Below are positions 8,858-21,759 of a stretch of 64,000 nt of DNA, in pieces. Below the pieces are notes generated by a model that was given only the letters and a program-made list of their open reading frames with translations, made no database searches and had not been told where the DNA came from. The first letter of the stretch is position 1. Every line of letters begins with the position of its first letter. Origin of the DNA: Aquihabitans sp. G128 (lineage in GTDB: Bacteria > Actinomycetota > Acidimicrobiia > Acidimicrobiales > Iamiaceae); NCBI RefSeq assembly GCF_019048865.1, contig NZ_CP077604.1, forward strand, positions 4,874,964 through 4,938,963. Reading direction: 5' to 3'. The position numbers were made by a program, and so were the translations under genes.

Positions 8858-8874
8858 TTGCAGCTACGGTGCAA
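8858..8874. promoter_or_regulatory. Inverted repeat upstream of the Liv operon
   Basis: TTGCA-N7-TGCAA, a perfect 5-bp dyad about 66 nt upstream of the first importer gene and next to an AT-richer GGTATT. It could be an operator for a dimeric regulator. Confidence 0.3.
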
Positions 8875-8939
8875 GGACTTCGCCCACGGTGTCAGGGGAC
8901 CTGTGGGTTGGCCGATCGTCACGAGGGGCCCGCCAGCAC

Positions 8940-11083
8940 ATGACCCGCGTCAGCGAACGCCGCCAGGTCCTCCCACTGGGTGCGCTGGCCCCGTTCGCCC
9001 CCGCCCTGCTGATCGTGCTGCTGCAGCTCGTGGCGTACCCGATGGGGCCCGGGCCGTGGTCGCTCGGCGTGATCTCGGGCCTGCTCTCGGCGCTGGTGGC
9101 GCTGGGCCTCGCCCTCGTCTACCGGGCCAACCGGATCTTGAACTTCGCCCAGAGCGACCTGGGAACGGTGCCCACCACCCTGGTGGTCGGCCTGGTCACC
9201 ATCACCGGCGTGCCCTACCTGGTCGGCATCGCCGCCGGCCTCGCCTCGGCGATCGTGCTCGGCGTGGTGGTCGAGCTGGCGATCATCCGCCGCTTCGCCC
9301 GCTCGCCCCGCCTGCTGCTCACCGTGGCCACCCTCGGCATCTCGCAGCTGCTGGCGGTGTGCGCCACCTTGCTGCCGCGGTGGTGGGGCAAGGACATCTT
9401 CGCCGAGCAGCGCATCCCCGACCCGATCTCGGCCAGCTTCACCATCGGCACGCAGCGCTTCGGCGGGAGCGAGATCGTGGCCCTCGTGGTGGCGCCCCTG
9501 CTGCTGGTGGCCCTCGCCCTGTTCCTGCGGGGCACCGACCTCGGCATCGCGGTGCGGGCCAGCGCCGAGCGCGCCGACCGGGCCGCCCTGCTCGGCATCC
9601 CCGTGCGCCGCATCCAGACGCTGGTCTGGGGCGTGGCGGCCACCCTCTCGTTCGTGGGCGTGTTCCTCCACGCCTCGATCTTCGGCGTCGGCAGCGGCGT
9701 CACCCTCACGCCGCAGACGCTGGTGTTCGCGCTGGGGGCCCTGGTGCTGGGCCGGCTCGACAACCTCCCGGCGGTCACCGCATCAGCGGTGGCGCTGCGC
9801 ATCCTCGGCCAGGGCATCGACGTCAACAACCCGAACTCGCCCGGGCGCACCTACGTGGTGCTGGCCGCGGTGATCCTGGTGGGGCTGGTGGCCCGTCGAG
9901 CCGGCACCCGCCGGGTCGACACCGACGGCTCGTCGTCGTGGAGCGCGGCCGACGAGGTGCGGCCCGTGCCCCGTGAGCTGCGCGACCTGCCGGTGGTGCG
10001 CATCGCCCGGGTGGGCCTGCCCATCCTCGTGGTGGTGCTGGCGGCGCTGGCCCCGCTGGTGCTCGGTGCCGGCGACGAGCTCAAGGCCGCCACCGTGGTG
10101 GCCTTCGCCCTCATCACGCTCTCGGTGGTGGTGCTCACCGGCTGGGCCGGCCAGGTGTCGCTCGGGCAGATGTCCTTCGTGGCCGTGGGCGGGGTCATGG
10201 GCGCCATCGCCACCCAGACCTGGCACCTCGACCTGTCCCTGGCGCTGATCCTCGCCGGCCTCGCCGGTGCCCTCGTGGCCGTGGTGGTCGGGCTCCCGGC
10301 CCTGCGCCTCCCGGGCCTGTACCTGGCCGTGACCACCCTGGCCTTCTCCCTGGCGTCGTCGAACTACCTGCTGAACCGCAAGGAGCAGACCTGGATCCCG
10401 CGCGACCGGCTGGCCCGCCCGGCGCTGTTCCGCACCTTCGACCTGTCCAGCCAGGCGGCCATGTACGAGGTCGTGCTGGTGGTGGTGGTGCTGGGCTTCC
10501 TGGCGGTCGCCGGCATCCGGCGCAGCCGCACCGGTCGGGTGCTGCTCGCCGTGCGGGACAACGAGCGGGGGGGGCCGCCGCCTATTCGGTGGCCACCGTG
10601 CGGGCCAAGCTCACCGGCTTCGCCCTGTCGGGCTTCCTCGCCGCGGTGGCCGGGTGCCTCCTGGTCCACGTCAACCAGGGCTACACCGAGCAGCCCTTCG
10701 TGGCCGCCGAGAGCCTGGGCGTGTTCACCGCCGCCGTGGTCGGCGGGCTCGGCTCGCTGGCCGGCGCCGCCCTCGGGGCCCTCTACCTCAACGGCGGCGT
10801 CTGGTTCCTGCCCGACCGGTGGCGCCTCCTGCCCTCGGCGGTGGGCGTGCTGTTCGTGCTGCTCGTGCTGCCCGGCGGGCTGGGCACGCTGCTCTACCGC
10901 GGCCGGGACGCGGTGCTGCGCTGGCTGGCCGAGCGCAAGGGGATCGTGGTGGCCAGCCTCCTGGCCGACCGAGCCGACGACGACGCCGTGCCCGCCGCCA
11001 TCAAGGTCGACATGCCCGGTCGTCCGGGCGCCGACCCCGTCGAAGATCCGGCCGACGAGCCCGTGGGGAGCGGCACCCGATGA
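8940..11083 (+). CDS. LivH-LivM fused ABC permease, frameshifted
   Basis: Both permease subunits of a branched-chain amino-acid-type ABC importer are joined in one polypeptide of about 714 residues. Residues 1 to about 310 are LivH-like (VYRANRILNFAQSDLG, ASAERADRAALLGIPVRR, GSGVTLTPQTLVFALGALVLG). After a linker, LivM-like sequence runs from about 345 (VLTGWAGQVSLGQMSFVAVG, LPALRLPGLYLAVTTLAF, LLAVRDNER). The frame breaks at an 8-G run (10567-10574); one extra G restores it. The remainder continues VATVRAKLTGFALSGFLAAV to the stop at 11081-11083. The ATG at 8940 lacks a strong SD, and an upstream GTG at 8889 is possible. The stop overlaps the next gene by ATGA. Confidence 0.85.
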
Positions 11084-14000
11084 CCACCACCCTCGACGCC
11101 GAACCGGCCGAGGCCCCCGTGCCCGAGCCCGACAAGGGGCCTTGGCGCTCACGGGCCTGGCTCGGCGCAGCGGGCTGGTACCCGCTGGCCATCCTGTTCG
11201 GCCTCAACATGGCCGACGAGCTCGACCGCAGCGCCTACCTCGTGCTGCTGCCGGAGATCCGCGACGACTTCGGCCTGTCGAACTCCGGCATCCTCAGCGT
11301 CGTCGCGCTGGCGGCGGCGTGCGCGCTGCTGCTCACCGTGCCCATCGCCCACCTCGCCGACCGCTCGAGCCGGGTGCGCCTCGCCCTGCTGGGCGCCGCG
11401 GTGTGGGGCGCCTTCTCCCTCGGCACCGGCCTCTCGTTCGCCGTGTGGGTCCTGATCGTCATGCGCTCGGGCGCCGCCATCGGCCAGGGCGTCATCTTCC
11501 CCACCCACAACAGCCTGCTGGCCGACTACTACCCCATCGAGAGCCGCACGAGGGTGTACTCCATCCACCGCGCCGCCAACAGCGTGGGGGTCATCATCGG
11601 CCTGCTGGTGGGGGCGGGGCTGGCCGAGGCGTTCGGGTGGCGCACGCCGTTCGTGGTGTTCGCCTTCCCCACCTTCGTGCTCGTCGTCCTGGGCCTGAAG
11701 CTCACCGACCCGGGCCGCGGCCACTTCGAGCGGGAGGCGGCCGACCTCGGGGTCGACACCACCATGGAGGAGGAGCCCCCGTCGTTCGCCGAGGCGGTCC
11801 GCATGGTGTGGACCATCCGCAGCCTCCGGCGGATCTTCGTGGCGCTGCCCTTCCTCGCCGCCTCCATCGTGGGCCTCGGGTCCCTCGCCTCGCTCCAGTA
11901 CGCCGAGACCTTCGACCTCACCGAGGTCCAGCGGGCCATGGCCAACGTGCCGGTGCAGCTCGTGGAGCTGCTCGGCGTGTGGATCGGCGCCAAGCTCACC
12001 ACGATGGCGTTCCGCAAGGGAGCGCCCCACATCTTCAAGATCCTGACCTACAGCGCGTTCCTGGCCTCCGCCGGCGCCCTGGGGTTCGCGGCGGCGCCGA
12101 ACGTCGCACTCGCCGTCGTGGCCCACGCCCTGGTGGCGGGTGCGCTGGTGATCGTCGGCCCGGGCGTCATGGCGTCGCTGTCGCTGGCCATCCCGCCCCG
12201 GGCCCGGTCCATGGGCTTCTCCATCGGCGCGCTGTGGGTCCTGCCCGGGCTGCTCGTCATCCCGTTCGTGGGCTGGGTGGGCGACAACTGGGGCTTCCGC
12301 TGGGGCATGGTCGTGCTGGTGCCCGTGTTCCTGGTTGGCGGCCTGCTCATCGCCTCGGTGGGCGCGGTGATCGAGGACGACATCGCCCAGGTCTGGACCG
12401 GCACCGCCACCCGCGCCCAGATGCTGCAGGAGCGGGCCGACGGCAAGCTCCCCCTGCTCAGCGTGCGGGGCGTGCACGTGTCCTACGGCGACGTGCGGGT
12501 GCTGTTCGGCGTCGACCTCGACGTGGCCGAGGGCGAGGTCATCGCCCTCCTGGGCACGAACGGTGCCGGCAAGTCGACCTTGCTCAAGGCCATCTCCGGC
12601 GTGGCCATCGCCGATCGCGGCGCGATCGTGTTCGACGGGCGCGACATCACCCACGCCCCTCCGGAGGAGATCGCCCCGCGAGGCATCGCCCAGGTGCCGG
12701 GCGGCCAGGGCGTGTTCCCCGGCCTCACCGTGGCCGAGAACCTGCGGGCGGCCGGGTGGATGCTGCGCCACGACCGGGCGCTGCGCACCGCCCGGGTGGC
12801 CGAGGCCCTCGAGCTGTTCCCGATCCTGGCCCAGCGCGCCGACGACCCGGCCGCCGACCTGTCGGGCGGCCAGCAGCAGATGCTGGCCCTGGCCATGGCC
12901 TTCCTGGCCGAGCCCCGCCTCCTGATGATCGACGAGCTCTCGCTCGGCCTGGCCCCGGTGGTGGTGGAGCAGCTCTTGGGCGTGGTCCGCGACCTCAGCG
13001 CCCGGGGCACCACGATCATCCTCGTGGAGCAGTCGGTGAACGTGGCGCTCACCGTCGCCGACACCGCCTACTTCATGGAGAAGGGCGAGATCCGCTTCCA
13101 CGGGCCCACCGCCGAGCTGCTGGAGCGACCCGACGTGCTGCGCTCGGTGTTCCTCCAGGGTGCTGCGGCCGGCCTCGCCGACGTCGCCTCCATCGAGGCC
13201 GACGTCCCCGCCCCGGTGGCCGGCAACGGCGGGCCCGCCGTGCCGGCCCGGGCCCGGGTGGTGGCGGCATCGCCGCCGGCCCCGGCCGTCGAGGCCGACG
13301 CGGCGGCCCTCTCGGTCGAGGGCGTGTCGGTGCGCTTCGGCGGCATCCGGGCCGTCAGCGACGTCAGCTTCTCGGTGGCGCCCGGCGAGGTCGTCGGCCT
13401 CATCGGGCCCAACGGCGCCGGCAAGACGACGGTGCTCGACCTCGTCTCGGGCTACACCACCCCCGAGACCGGGCGGGTGCTGCTCGGCGGCCTCGACGTC
13501 TCCGGCCTGCGACCGCACCGCCGGGCCTTGCTCGGCCTGGGCCGCAGCTTCCAGGACTCGCGCCTGTTCCCCTCGCTGACGGTCGAGGAGGTGCTGCTGG
13601 TGGCGCTCGAGCGCTGGCTCGACGTGCGGGACCCGCTCAACGCCGCCTTCCGCCTGCCGCCGTTCGTCGACAGCGAGGTGGCCGCCCACCACCGCGTCGA
13701 CGAGCTGGTGGAGCTGCTCGGCCTCGGGGCGTTCCGCTCGAAGTTCGTCGGCGAGCTCTCCACCGGGTCGCGGCGCGTGGTCGACATCGGTTGCGTGCTG
13801 GCCCACGGCCCGTCGGTGGTGCTGCTCGACGAGCCGTCGTCCGGCATCGCCCAGCGCGAGGCCGAGGCGCTGGGCCCGCTGCTGCTGGGCATCCGCGACT
13901 CGCTCGACGCCAGCCTCGTGGTCATCGAGCACGACATGTCGCTCATCTCCTCGGTGTCGGACCGCCTCGTGGCCCTCGACCAGGGCCGTCTCGTCACCGA

Positions 14001-14127
14001 CGGCCCGCCGGCCGACGTGCTCGCCCACCCTGCGGTGGTCGAGTCCTACCTGGGCGGCGACGCCGCCGTCATCGGGCGCTCCGGCGCCACCCAACCCGCC
14101 GCAACCCCCTCCGGGAGCCAGCCATGA
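11080..14127 (+). CDS. MFS transporter fused to LivF- and LivG-type ABC ATPases
   Basis: One uninterrupted 1015-residue frame holds three modules. Residues about 25-425 are a 12-helix major facilitator (MADELDRSAYLVLLPEIRDD, GQGVIFPTHNSLLADYYP, SIHRAANSVGVIIG). Residues about 466-700 are a LivF ATPase: Walker A GTNGAGKST at 492-500, LSGGQQQM at 594, LLMIDELSLGLAPVVVEQL, ILVEQSVNVAL. Residues about 745-1000 are a LivG ATPase: Walker A GPNGAGKTT from 776, LSTGSRRVVDIG, VVLLDEPSSGIAQREAE, VVIEHDMSLIS. Both ATPases look active. It overlaps the LivHM gene and the binding-protein gene by ATGA at either end. An MFS in an ABC operon is odd; it may be a linked exchanger or a membrane anchor for the ATPases. 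Confidence 0.93.
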   Translation: MTTTLDAEPAEAPVPEPDKGPWRSRAWLGAAGWYPLAILFGLNMADELDRSAYLVLLPEIRDDFGLSNSGILSVVALAAACALLLTVPIAHLADRSSRVRLALLGAAVWGAFSLGTGLSFAVWVLIVMRSGAAIGQGVIFPTHNSLLADYYPIESRTRVYSIHRAANSVGVIIGLLVGAGLAEAFGWRTPFVVFAFPTFVLVVLGLKLTDPGRGHFEREAADLGVDTTMEEEPPSFAEAVRMVWTIRSLRRIFVALPFLAASIVGLGSLASLQYAETFDLTEVQRAMANVPVQLVELLGVWIGAKLTTMAFRKGAPHIFKILTYSAFLASAGALGFAAAPNVALAVVAHALVAGALVIVGPGVMASLSLAIPPRARSMGFSIGALWVLPGLLVIPFVGWVGDNWGFRWGMVVLVPVFLVGGLLIASVGAVIEDDIAQVWTGTATRAQMLQERADGKLPLLSVRGVHVSYGDVRVLFGVDLDVAEGEVIALLGTNGAGKSTLLKAISGVAIADRGAIVFDGRDITHAPPEEIAPRGIAQVPGGQGVFPGLTVAENLRAAGWMLRHDRALRTARVAEALELFPILAQRADDPAADLSGGQQQMLALAMAFLAEPRLLMIDELSLGLAPVVVEQLLGVVRDLSARGTTIILVEQSVNVALTVADTAYFMEKGEIRFHGPTAELLERPDVLRSVFLQGAAAGLADVASIEADVPAPVAGNGGPAVPARARVVAASPPAPAVEADAAALSVEGVSVRFGGIRAVSDVSFSVAPGEVVGLIGPNGAGKTTVLDLVSGYTTPETGRVLLGGLDVSGLRPHRRALLGLGRSFQDSRLFPSLTVEEVLLVALERWLDVRDPLNAAFRLPPFVDSEVAAHHRVDELVELLGLGAFRSKFVGELSTGSRRVVDIGCVLAHGPSVVLLDEPSSGIAQREAEALGPLLLGIRDSLDASLVVIEHDMSLISSVSDRLVALDQGRLVTDGPPADVLAHPAVVESYLGGDAAVIGRSGATQPAATPSGSQP

Positions 14128-15819
14128 CGCCCAGGACCGCCACCCCGCCGCCTCGCGCGTCGGTGTTCGCCCGCTTCGGCCCGCTCGTGGCCGTGCTCGT
14201 CGCCCTCGGCCTGGTGGCCGGGTTCGCCTCCACCGGGCGCGAGGACGAGACCGTCACGGCCGGCACGAGCGAGGTGGGCAGCTCCAAGAGCAAGCTGCCC
14301 ATCACCTGGGCCGAGGCCGAGAAGGCCGGCACCACCGACGACCTCGACTGGGGCGACAACTGCGACCCGAAGACCGGCCGCATCACCATTCCGTCGAACT
14401 ACGCCCCGCCCTGCGTGGCGGCCCGCCCCGGCGTGAAGGGCGGTGCCACCTCGCCCGGCGTCACCGCCGACACCATCACCGTGGTGGCCTACGAGTCGCC
14501 CGACGACGACCTCGCCGCCAGCCTCCAGGCGCAGCTCGACCCCGCCGACAAGCGGGAGGCAACCGGCGGCGAGCTGCTCAAGCTGGTGCAGGACCGGTTC
14601 TCCATGTGGGGCCGCAAGCTCAAGATCGTCCGGTTCAAGGGCACCGGCTCCGACGAGACCTCGTCGCGCGCCGATGCCGTCAAGGTGGCCACCGAGATCG
14701 GCGCCTTCGCCTCGCTCGGCGGGCCGAGCCAGCAGGGGGCCTACGCGGATGAGCTCGCCAGCCGCGGCGTGCTGTGCCTGGGCTGCGGGCTCTCGGTCCC
14801 GGACTCCACCTTCCAGAAGAACGCCCCCTACATGTGGGGCAACCTCCAGACGCCGGAGCAGTACCTGCTCACCCTCGGTGACTACCTGATCGGTCGGCTC
14901 AACGGGCGCAAGGCCGAGTTCGCCGGCGACCCCGCCCTGCGCAAGCGGAAGCGGGTCTTCGGCTCGATCCACTTCGAGCAGGACCCCCCCGGTGTTCGGC
15001 CAGACCGAGAAGGTCGTGGCCGAGCGCGGCGCCAAGCTCGGCTACAAGGACAAGGTCAGCCTCACCTACCAGCTGGTGGTGGCGGAGCTGGCCGAGAAGG
15101 CCCGCTCGCTCATCTCCCGCATGAAGGAGGAGGGCGTCACCACCGTCGTCTTCCTGGGCGACCCGATCATGCCGATCTACCTCACCCAGGCCGCCACCGA
15201 CCAGGACTACTTCCCCGAGTGGGTCATCACCGGCACGGTGCTCACCGACACCACGGTCTTCGGCCGCCGCTACGACCAGAAGCAGTGGGCCCACGCCTTC
15301 GGCATCTCCAGCCTCCCGGCCCGTCTGCCCCAGGACCAGGGCGAGGCCTGGCGGCTGCACGTCTGGTACACCGGCAAGGAGCCGGTGGCCCCCAAGACGG
15401 TGGCGGTCCTCTGGGAGCCGATCCGCCTGCTGGCGCTGGGCATCCACCTGGCCGGGCCGGACCTCACGCCCGAGACCTTCCGCGACGGCATGTTCAGCTA
15501 CCCGCCCACCGGCGGCACGCCGACCGCGCCCCAGCTCTCCTTCGGCGACCACGGCTTCTTCGAGGCGCCCGACTACCTCGCGGTCGACGACATGCAGGAG
15601 ATCTGGTGGGACGCCGAGGCCAAGGGCCCCGACGAGCAGGGCGCCGAGGGCACGGGGATGATGCGCTACGCCGACGGCGGCAAGCGGTACCTCGCCGGCA
15701 AGATGCCCAAGGTCGCCCCGCACGCGTTCACCGAGAAGGGCTCGGTCACCGGGTACTCGAAGCCGCCGGCCGCCGAAGCGCCGCCCAGCTACCCCTCGCC
15801 CGCCAAGGCCGGCGGCTGA
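14124..15819 (+). CDS. Type-1 periplasmic substrate-binding protein of the Liv-like importer, frameshifted
   Basis: An extracytoplasmic binding protein of about 565 residues. It has an N-terminal membrane or signal segment (FGPLVAVLVALGLVAGFAS), then the type-1 PBP pattern (SPGVTADTITVVAYESPDDD, GAFASLGGPSQQGAYADELA, GVLCLGCGLSV). The frame breaks at seven Cs (14984-14990); removing one C rejoins DPPVFGQTEKVVAERGAKLG, after which a normal C-terminal lobe follows (VTTVVFLGDPIMPIYLTQAA, WVITGTVL, LGIHLAGPDLTPETFRDGMF). It is longer than amino-acid-binding LivK proteins (about 370 residues), so a different, perhaps larger, ligand is likely. It is translationally coupled to the MFS-ATPase gene. 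Confidence 0.85.
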
Positions 15820-15830
15820 GCCGGGCCACC

Positions 15831-15836
15831 TACCAT
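15831..15836 (+). promoter_or_regulatory. Candidate leaderless -10 box of the ArsC-like gene
   Basis: TACCAT lies 6 nt before the ATG at 15843. Confidence 0.3.
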
Positions 15837-15842
15837 CGGCCC

Positions 15843-16199
15843 ATGGCCGACGTCACCGTGTTCCACAACCCGAACTGCTCCACCTCGCGCCACGCGCTCG
15901 ACGAGGTGGGCGCCGCCGGCAGCGACGCCGAGGTCGTGCAGTACCTCAAGCAGCCGCTCGACCGGCCGGCGCTGCTGGCCCTCATCGAGAAGCTCGAGGA
16001 CCCCGCCGCCGACCTCGTCCGCAAGGACGGCTTCTTCAAGGACCAGGGCCTGAGCCCGGACGACTACGTGACCCCCGAGGCCGTCGCCGACCTGCTGGTG
16101 ACCCACCCCCGCCTCATGCAGCGCCCCGTCCTGGTCCGCGGCGACCGCGCCATCATCGGCCGCCCCAAGGACCGCGTCCCCGCCTTCCTCGCCGACTGA
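15843..16199 (+). CDS. ArsC/Spx-family glutaredoxin-like reductase
   Basis: A 118-residue thioredoxin-fold protein of the ArsC (glutaredoxin-dependent arsenate reductase) family. FHNPNCSTSRHALDEV carries the catalytic Cys near the N-terminus, followed by VQYLKQPLDRPALLALIEKL, RKDGFFKD, and the family C-terminal motif LMQRPVLVRGDRAIIGRPKD. The three Arg residues that bind arsenate are consistent with a real reductase. No other ars gene is nearby, so a general redox role is equally possible. Confidence 0.85.
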   Translation: MADVTVFHNPNCSTSRHALDEVGAAGSDAEVVQYLKQPLDRPALLALIEKLEDPAADLVRKDGFFKDQGLSPDDYVTPEAVADLLVTHPRLMQRPVLVRGDRAIIGRPKDRVPAFLAD

Positions 16200-16230
16200 G
16201 CGCCGCACCTCGACGCACCTCCCCCGGGCG

Positions 16231-16281
16231 CGAAGTCGTCGCACTTCTGCACGCATCCGGTGCAGAAGTGCAACGACTTCG
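16231..16281. repeat. Long hairpin of the AACTTGT/CGAAGT family; convergent terminator
   Basis: A 22-nt left arm (16231-16252) and right arm (16260-16281) pair at 21 of 22 positions around a 7-nt loop. It begins CGAAGTCGT and ends ACGACTTCG. It lies between the convergent arsC-like and lon genes, so it probably terminates both. Similar hairpins are at 19015-19062 and 39832-39954. Confidence 0.65.
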
Positions 16282-16290
16282 TGGGCTCGG

Positions 16291-18828
<2,538 letters not shown>

Positions 18829-19184
18829 GGTGGGCTCCTCGGGGGGAGATGTGGAACCCTGACAACTCTGCCAGCAAAGTTGCTATTCCCCCACCCAACT
18901 TCCGAATCAGAAGCCACCCCTGGTTGCGCGCTCAACCATCAACTTCACCGCCCCGGTCTGGCAGACCCAGCCCCCGGTCGCCCCTCCCGGCCCGTCGCCG
19001 TCCCCACCTTCCGCAACTTGTGGGCCCACACCGCCGAAGATGGCGCTCTGGGCCCACAAGTTCGAGGTGGTGGGAGGGGGTGGGGGCGGTCGGCGGGCCG
19101 ACGACCGGGTGGGAGCGGGCGCGAAGGAAGGGCTGAACCTCAGGTCGAGGGTCAGGGTCCGGGCGGCTGGGGGTGGCGGGCCGA
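18829..19184. other. Intergenic region between lon and sufU
   Basis: This 356-nt gap has noticeably lower GC near lon. It holds an AGCAA-AG-TTGCT dyad (18873-18884) 45-56 nt upstream of the lon start, a possible operator. It also holds an imperfect GGTTG-N6-CAACC dyad near 18922 and the long hairpin at 19015-19062. I see no gene in it. Confidence 0.5.
19015..19062. repeat. Hairpin of the AACTTGT family, downstream of sufU
   Basis: AACTTGTGGGCCCA (19015-19028) and TGGGCCCACAAGTT (19049-19062) are perfect 14-nt inverted repeats. The loop contains a further CGCC/GGCG pair. It lies 123-170 nt past the sufU stop and upstream of lon. It is a likely transcription terminator and shares the AACTTGT...ACAAGTTCGAGG ends with the elements near 39.9 kb. 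Confidence 0.6.
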
Positions 19185-19688
19185 TCAGGCCGGGTGGGCC
19201 TCGGCGGCCTCGTCGACGCCCTGCATGAGGGTGTTCCAGGCCAGGGTGGCGCACTTGATGCGGACGGGGAACTTCACCACGCCGCGCAGCGCCTCGAGGT
19301 CGCCCAGCTTCACGTCCTCGACCGGTTCGCCGTCGGCATCGAGCTCCTCACCGGACTCGCCATCGGTGTCGAGCGAGCTCTCGTGCAGCGACATCATCCC
19401 CTTGAAGGCCCGGGTGAGGGCCCGGACCTCGGCGAGGGTCTTGCCCTTCACCGCCGCCGACATCATCGAGGCGGAGGACTGGCTGATGGAGCAGCCGGTG
19501 CCGCCGATGCGGATGTCGCCGACCGTCCCGGAGGCGTCGACGTCGAGGTACACCACGATCTCGTCGCCGCACAGCGGGTTGAAGCCCTCGGTGCGGGTGG
19601 CCGGGGGCGTCTCCAGCTCGCCCCGGTTCCGGGGGGAGCGGTAGTGGTCGAGGATGATCTCGCGGTAGAGATCCTCGAGTCCTGGCAT
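19185..19688 (-). CDS. sufU: SufU-type Fe-S / sulfur-transfer protein
   Basis: A 167-residue IscU/SufU-like protein that takes sulfur from SufS. The N-terminus is MPGLEDLYREIILDHYRSPR. The three conserved Cys are in NPLCGDEIVVY, GTGCSISQSSASMM and FPVRIKCATLAWNTL, with the SufU-specific insert between the second and third. The insert contains an acidic Asp/Glu stretch (DTDGESGEELDADGEPVED). ATG at 19688 has GAGG upstream. It follows sufS by 46 bp in a sufC-sufS-sufU operon. Confidence 0.93.
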   Translation of the reverse strand: MPGLEDLYREIILDHYRSPRNRGELETPPATRTEGFNPLCGDEIVVYLDVDASGTVGDIRIGGTGCSISQSSASMMSAAVKGKTLAEVRALTRAFKGMMSLHESSLDTDGESGEELDADGEPVEDVKLGDLEALRGVVKFPVRIKCATLAWNTLMQGVDEAAEAHPA

Positions 19689-19734
19689 GTCTGGCCTCGC
19701 AATGTGGTTCCGGGGATCCGATCGCCGGAGGCGA

Positions 19735-20987
19735 TCAGAACGAGAAGAAGTCTGCCGCTTCGCCGAGGGCGTCGGCCAACGCATCGACGTCGTCGGTGTC
19801 GTTGTACACGTAGAACGACGCCCGGGCGGTGGCCCCGACGCCGAGCACCTTCATGAGCGGCTTGGCGCAGTGGTGGCCCGGGCGGACGCAGACGGCGTGC
19901 TCGTCGAGCACCTGCGCCAGGTCGTGCGGGTGGATGCCCTCCATGGCCAGCGAGAGCACGCCGCCGCGAGCGGCCGGCTCGGCCGGGCCGTGGATGGTAA
20001 GGGCCTCGCCGAAGCGCTCGGTGAGCGTGCGCAGGGCGTAGGCGGTGATGGTGACCTCGTGCTCGCGCACGGCGTCCATGCCCAGCGCGTCGAGGTAGTC
20101 GACCGCGGCGTGCAGGCCGATGATCTCGGCCACCGGCGGGGTGCCCGCCTCGAACTTGGCGGGCAGCGCGGCGGGCGTGAACCCGTCGAGCGTGACGTTG
20201 AGGATCATGCCGCCGCCGCCCAGGAACGTCGGCATGGCGTCGAGCAGGGCCTCGCGGCCCCACAGCACGCCGATGCCGGTGGGGCCGAGCATCTTGTGGC
20301 CGGAGAAGGCGGCGAAGTCGACGCCCAGGGACACGACGTCGGTGGCCAGGTGGGGCACGTACTGGCAGGCGTCCAAGCAGACCAGGGCACCGGCGGCGTG
20401 GGCCTTCTCGGTGAGCTCCCGGACCGGCGTGAGCGTGCCGGTGACGTTCGACATGGCCGTGAGGGCCAGCAGCTTCACGCCGTCGAGCAGGCGGTCGATG
20501 TCGGTGAGGTCGAGCTGGGCGTCGGCGGTGAGCGGGATCCAGCGGATCTCGAAGCCCTTCTCGGCCTGGAGCTGGAACCACGGGACGATGTTGGCGTGGT
20601 GCTCGAGCTGCGTGAGCAGCACGGCGTCGCCCGGGCCGAGGTTGGCGCCGCCCCAGGAGCGGGCCACCAGGTTCAGCGACTCCGTGGCGTTCTTCGAGAA
20701 GATGACCTCGGTCTCGGGGTTCGGGGCGCCGATGAAGCGGCCGACCCGGACCCGGGACGCCTCGAGGGCGTTGGTGGCGGCCTCGGCGATCTCGTAGACG
20801 CCGCGGTGCACGTTGGCGTTGATGGTCTCGTAGTAGGTGGTCATCGCATCGATGACCACCTGCGGCTTCTGGGAGGACGCCGCCGAGTCCAGGTAGTGGA
20901 TCGGCCCGCCCTTGAGCTCGCGCTGCAGCAGCGGGAAGTCGGCCTTGACCTTGGCGACGTCGAAGGTGCGGGTGACCTCGGCGGTGC

Positions 20988-20991
<4 letters not shown>
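19735..20991 (-). CDS. sufS: Cysteine desulfurase SufS
   Basis: A PLP-dependent desulfurase of 418 residues that mobilises sulfur from cysteine for the SUF system. The PLP lysine is Lys233 in FSGHKMLGPTG and the catalytic persulfide Cys is Cys375 in RPGHHCAKPLM. Other family motifs are YLDSAASSQKP, NVHRGVYEIAEAAT, FSKNATESLNLVA, LEHHANIVPW and LDACQYVPH. The length and motifs are those of class II (SufS) enzymes. The ATG at 20991 overlaps the sufC stop by ATGA, so translation is coupled. Confidence 0.97.
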
Positions 20992-21749
<758 letters not shown>

Positions 21750-21759
21750 GGGGGCCAGT

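Noticed and set aside
11149..14094. Antisense frame of about 980 codons over the MFS-ATPase gene
   Set aside because: His/Gly/Arg-rich composition typical of antisense frames in GC-rich DNA; no domain recognised.
8889..16199. A single open frame of about 2,430 codons
   Set aside because: It is a read-through of LivHM, an out-of-frame stretch over the MFS-ATPase gene, the binding protein and the ArsC-like gene, which happen to share a frame. The middle part has no protein-like sequence, while another frame there encodes clear ABC and MFS domains.
18922..18937. GGTTG-N6-CAACC dyad as an HspR or ClgR site for lon
   Set aside because: It does not match the HAIR or ClgR consensus closely and lies about 95 nt from the start; kept only as a note in the intergenic entry.
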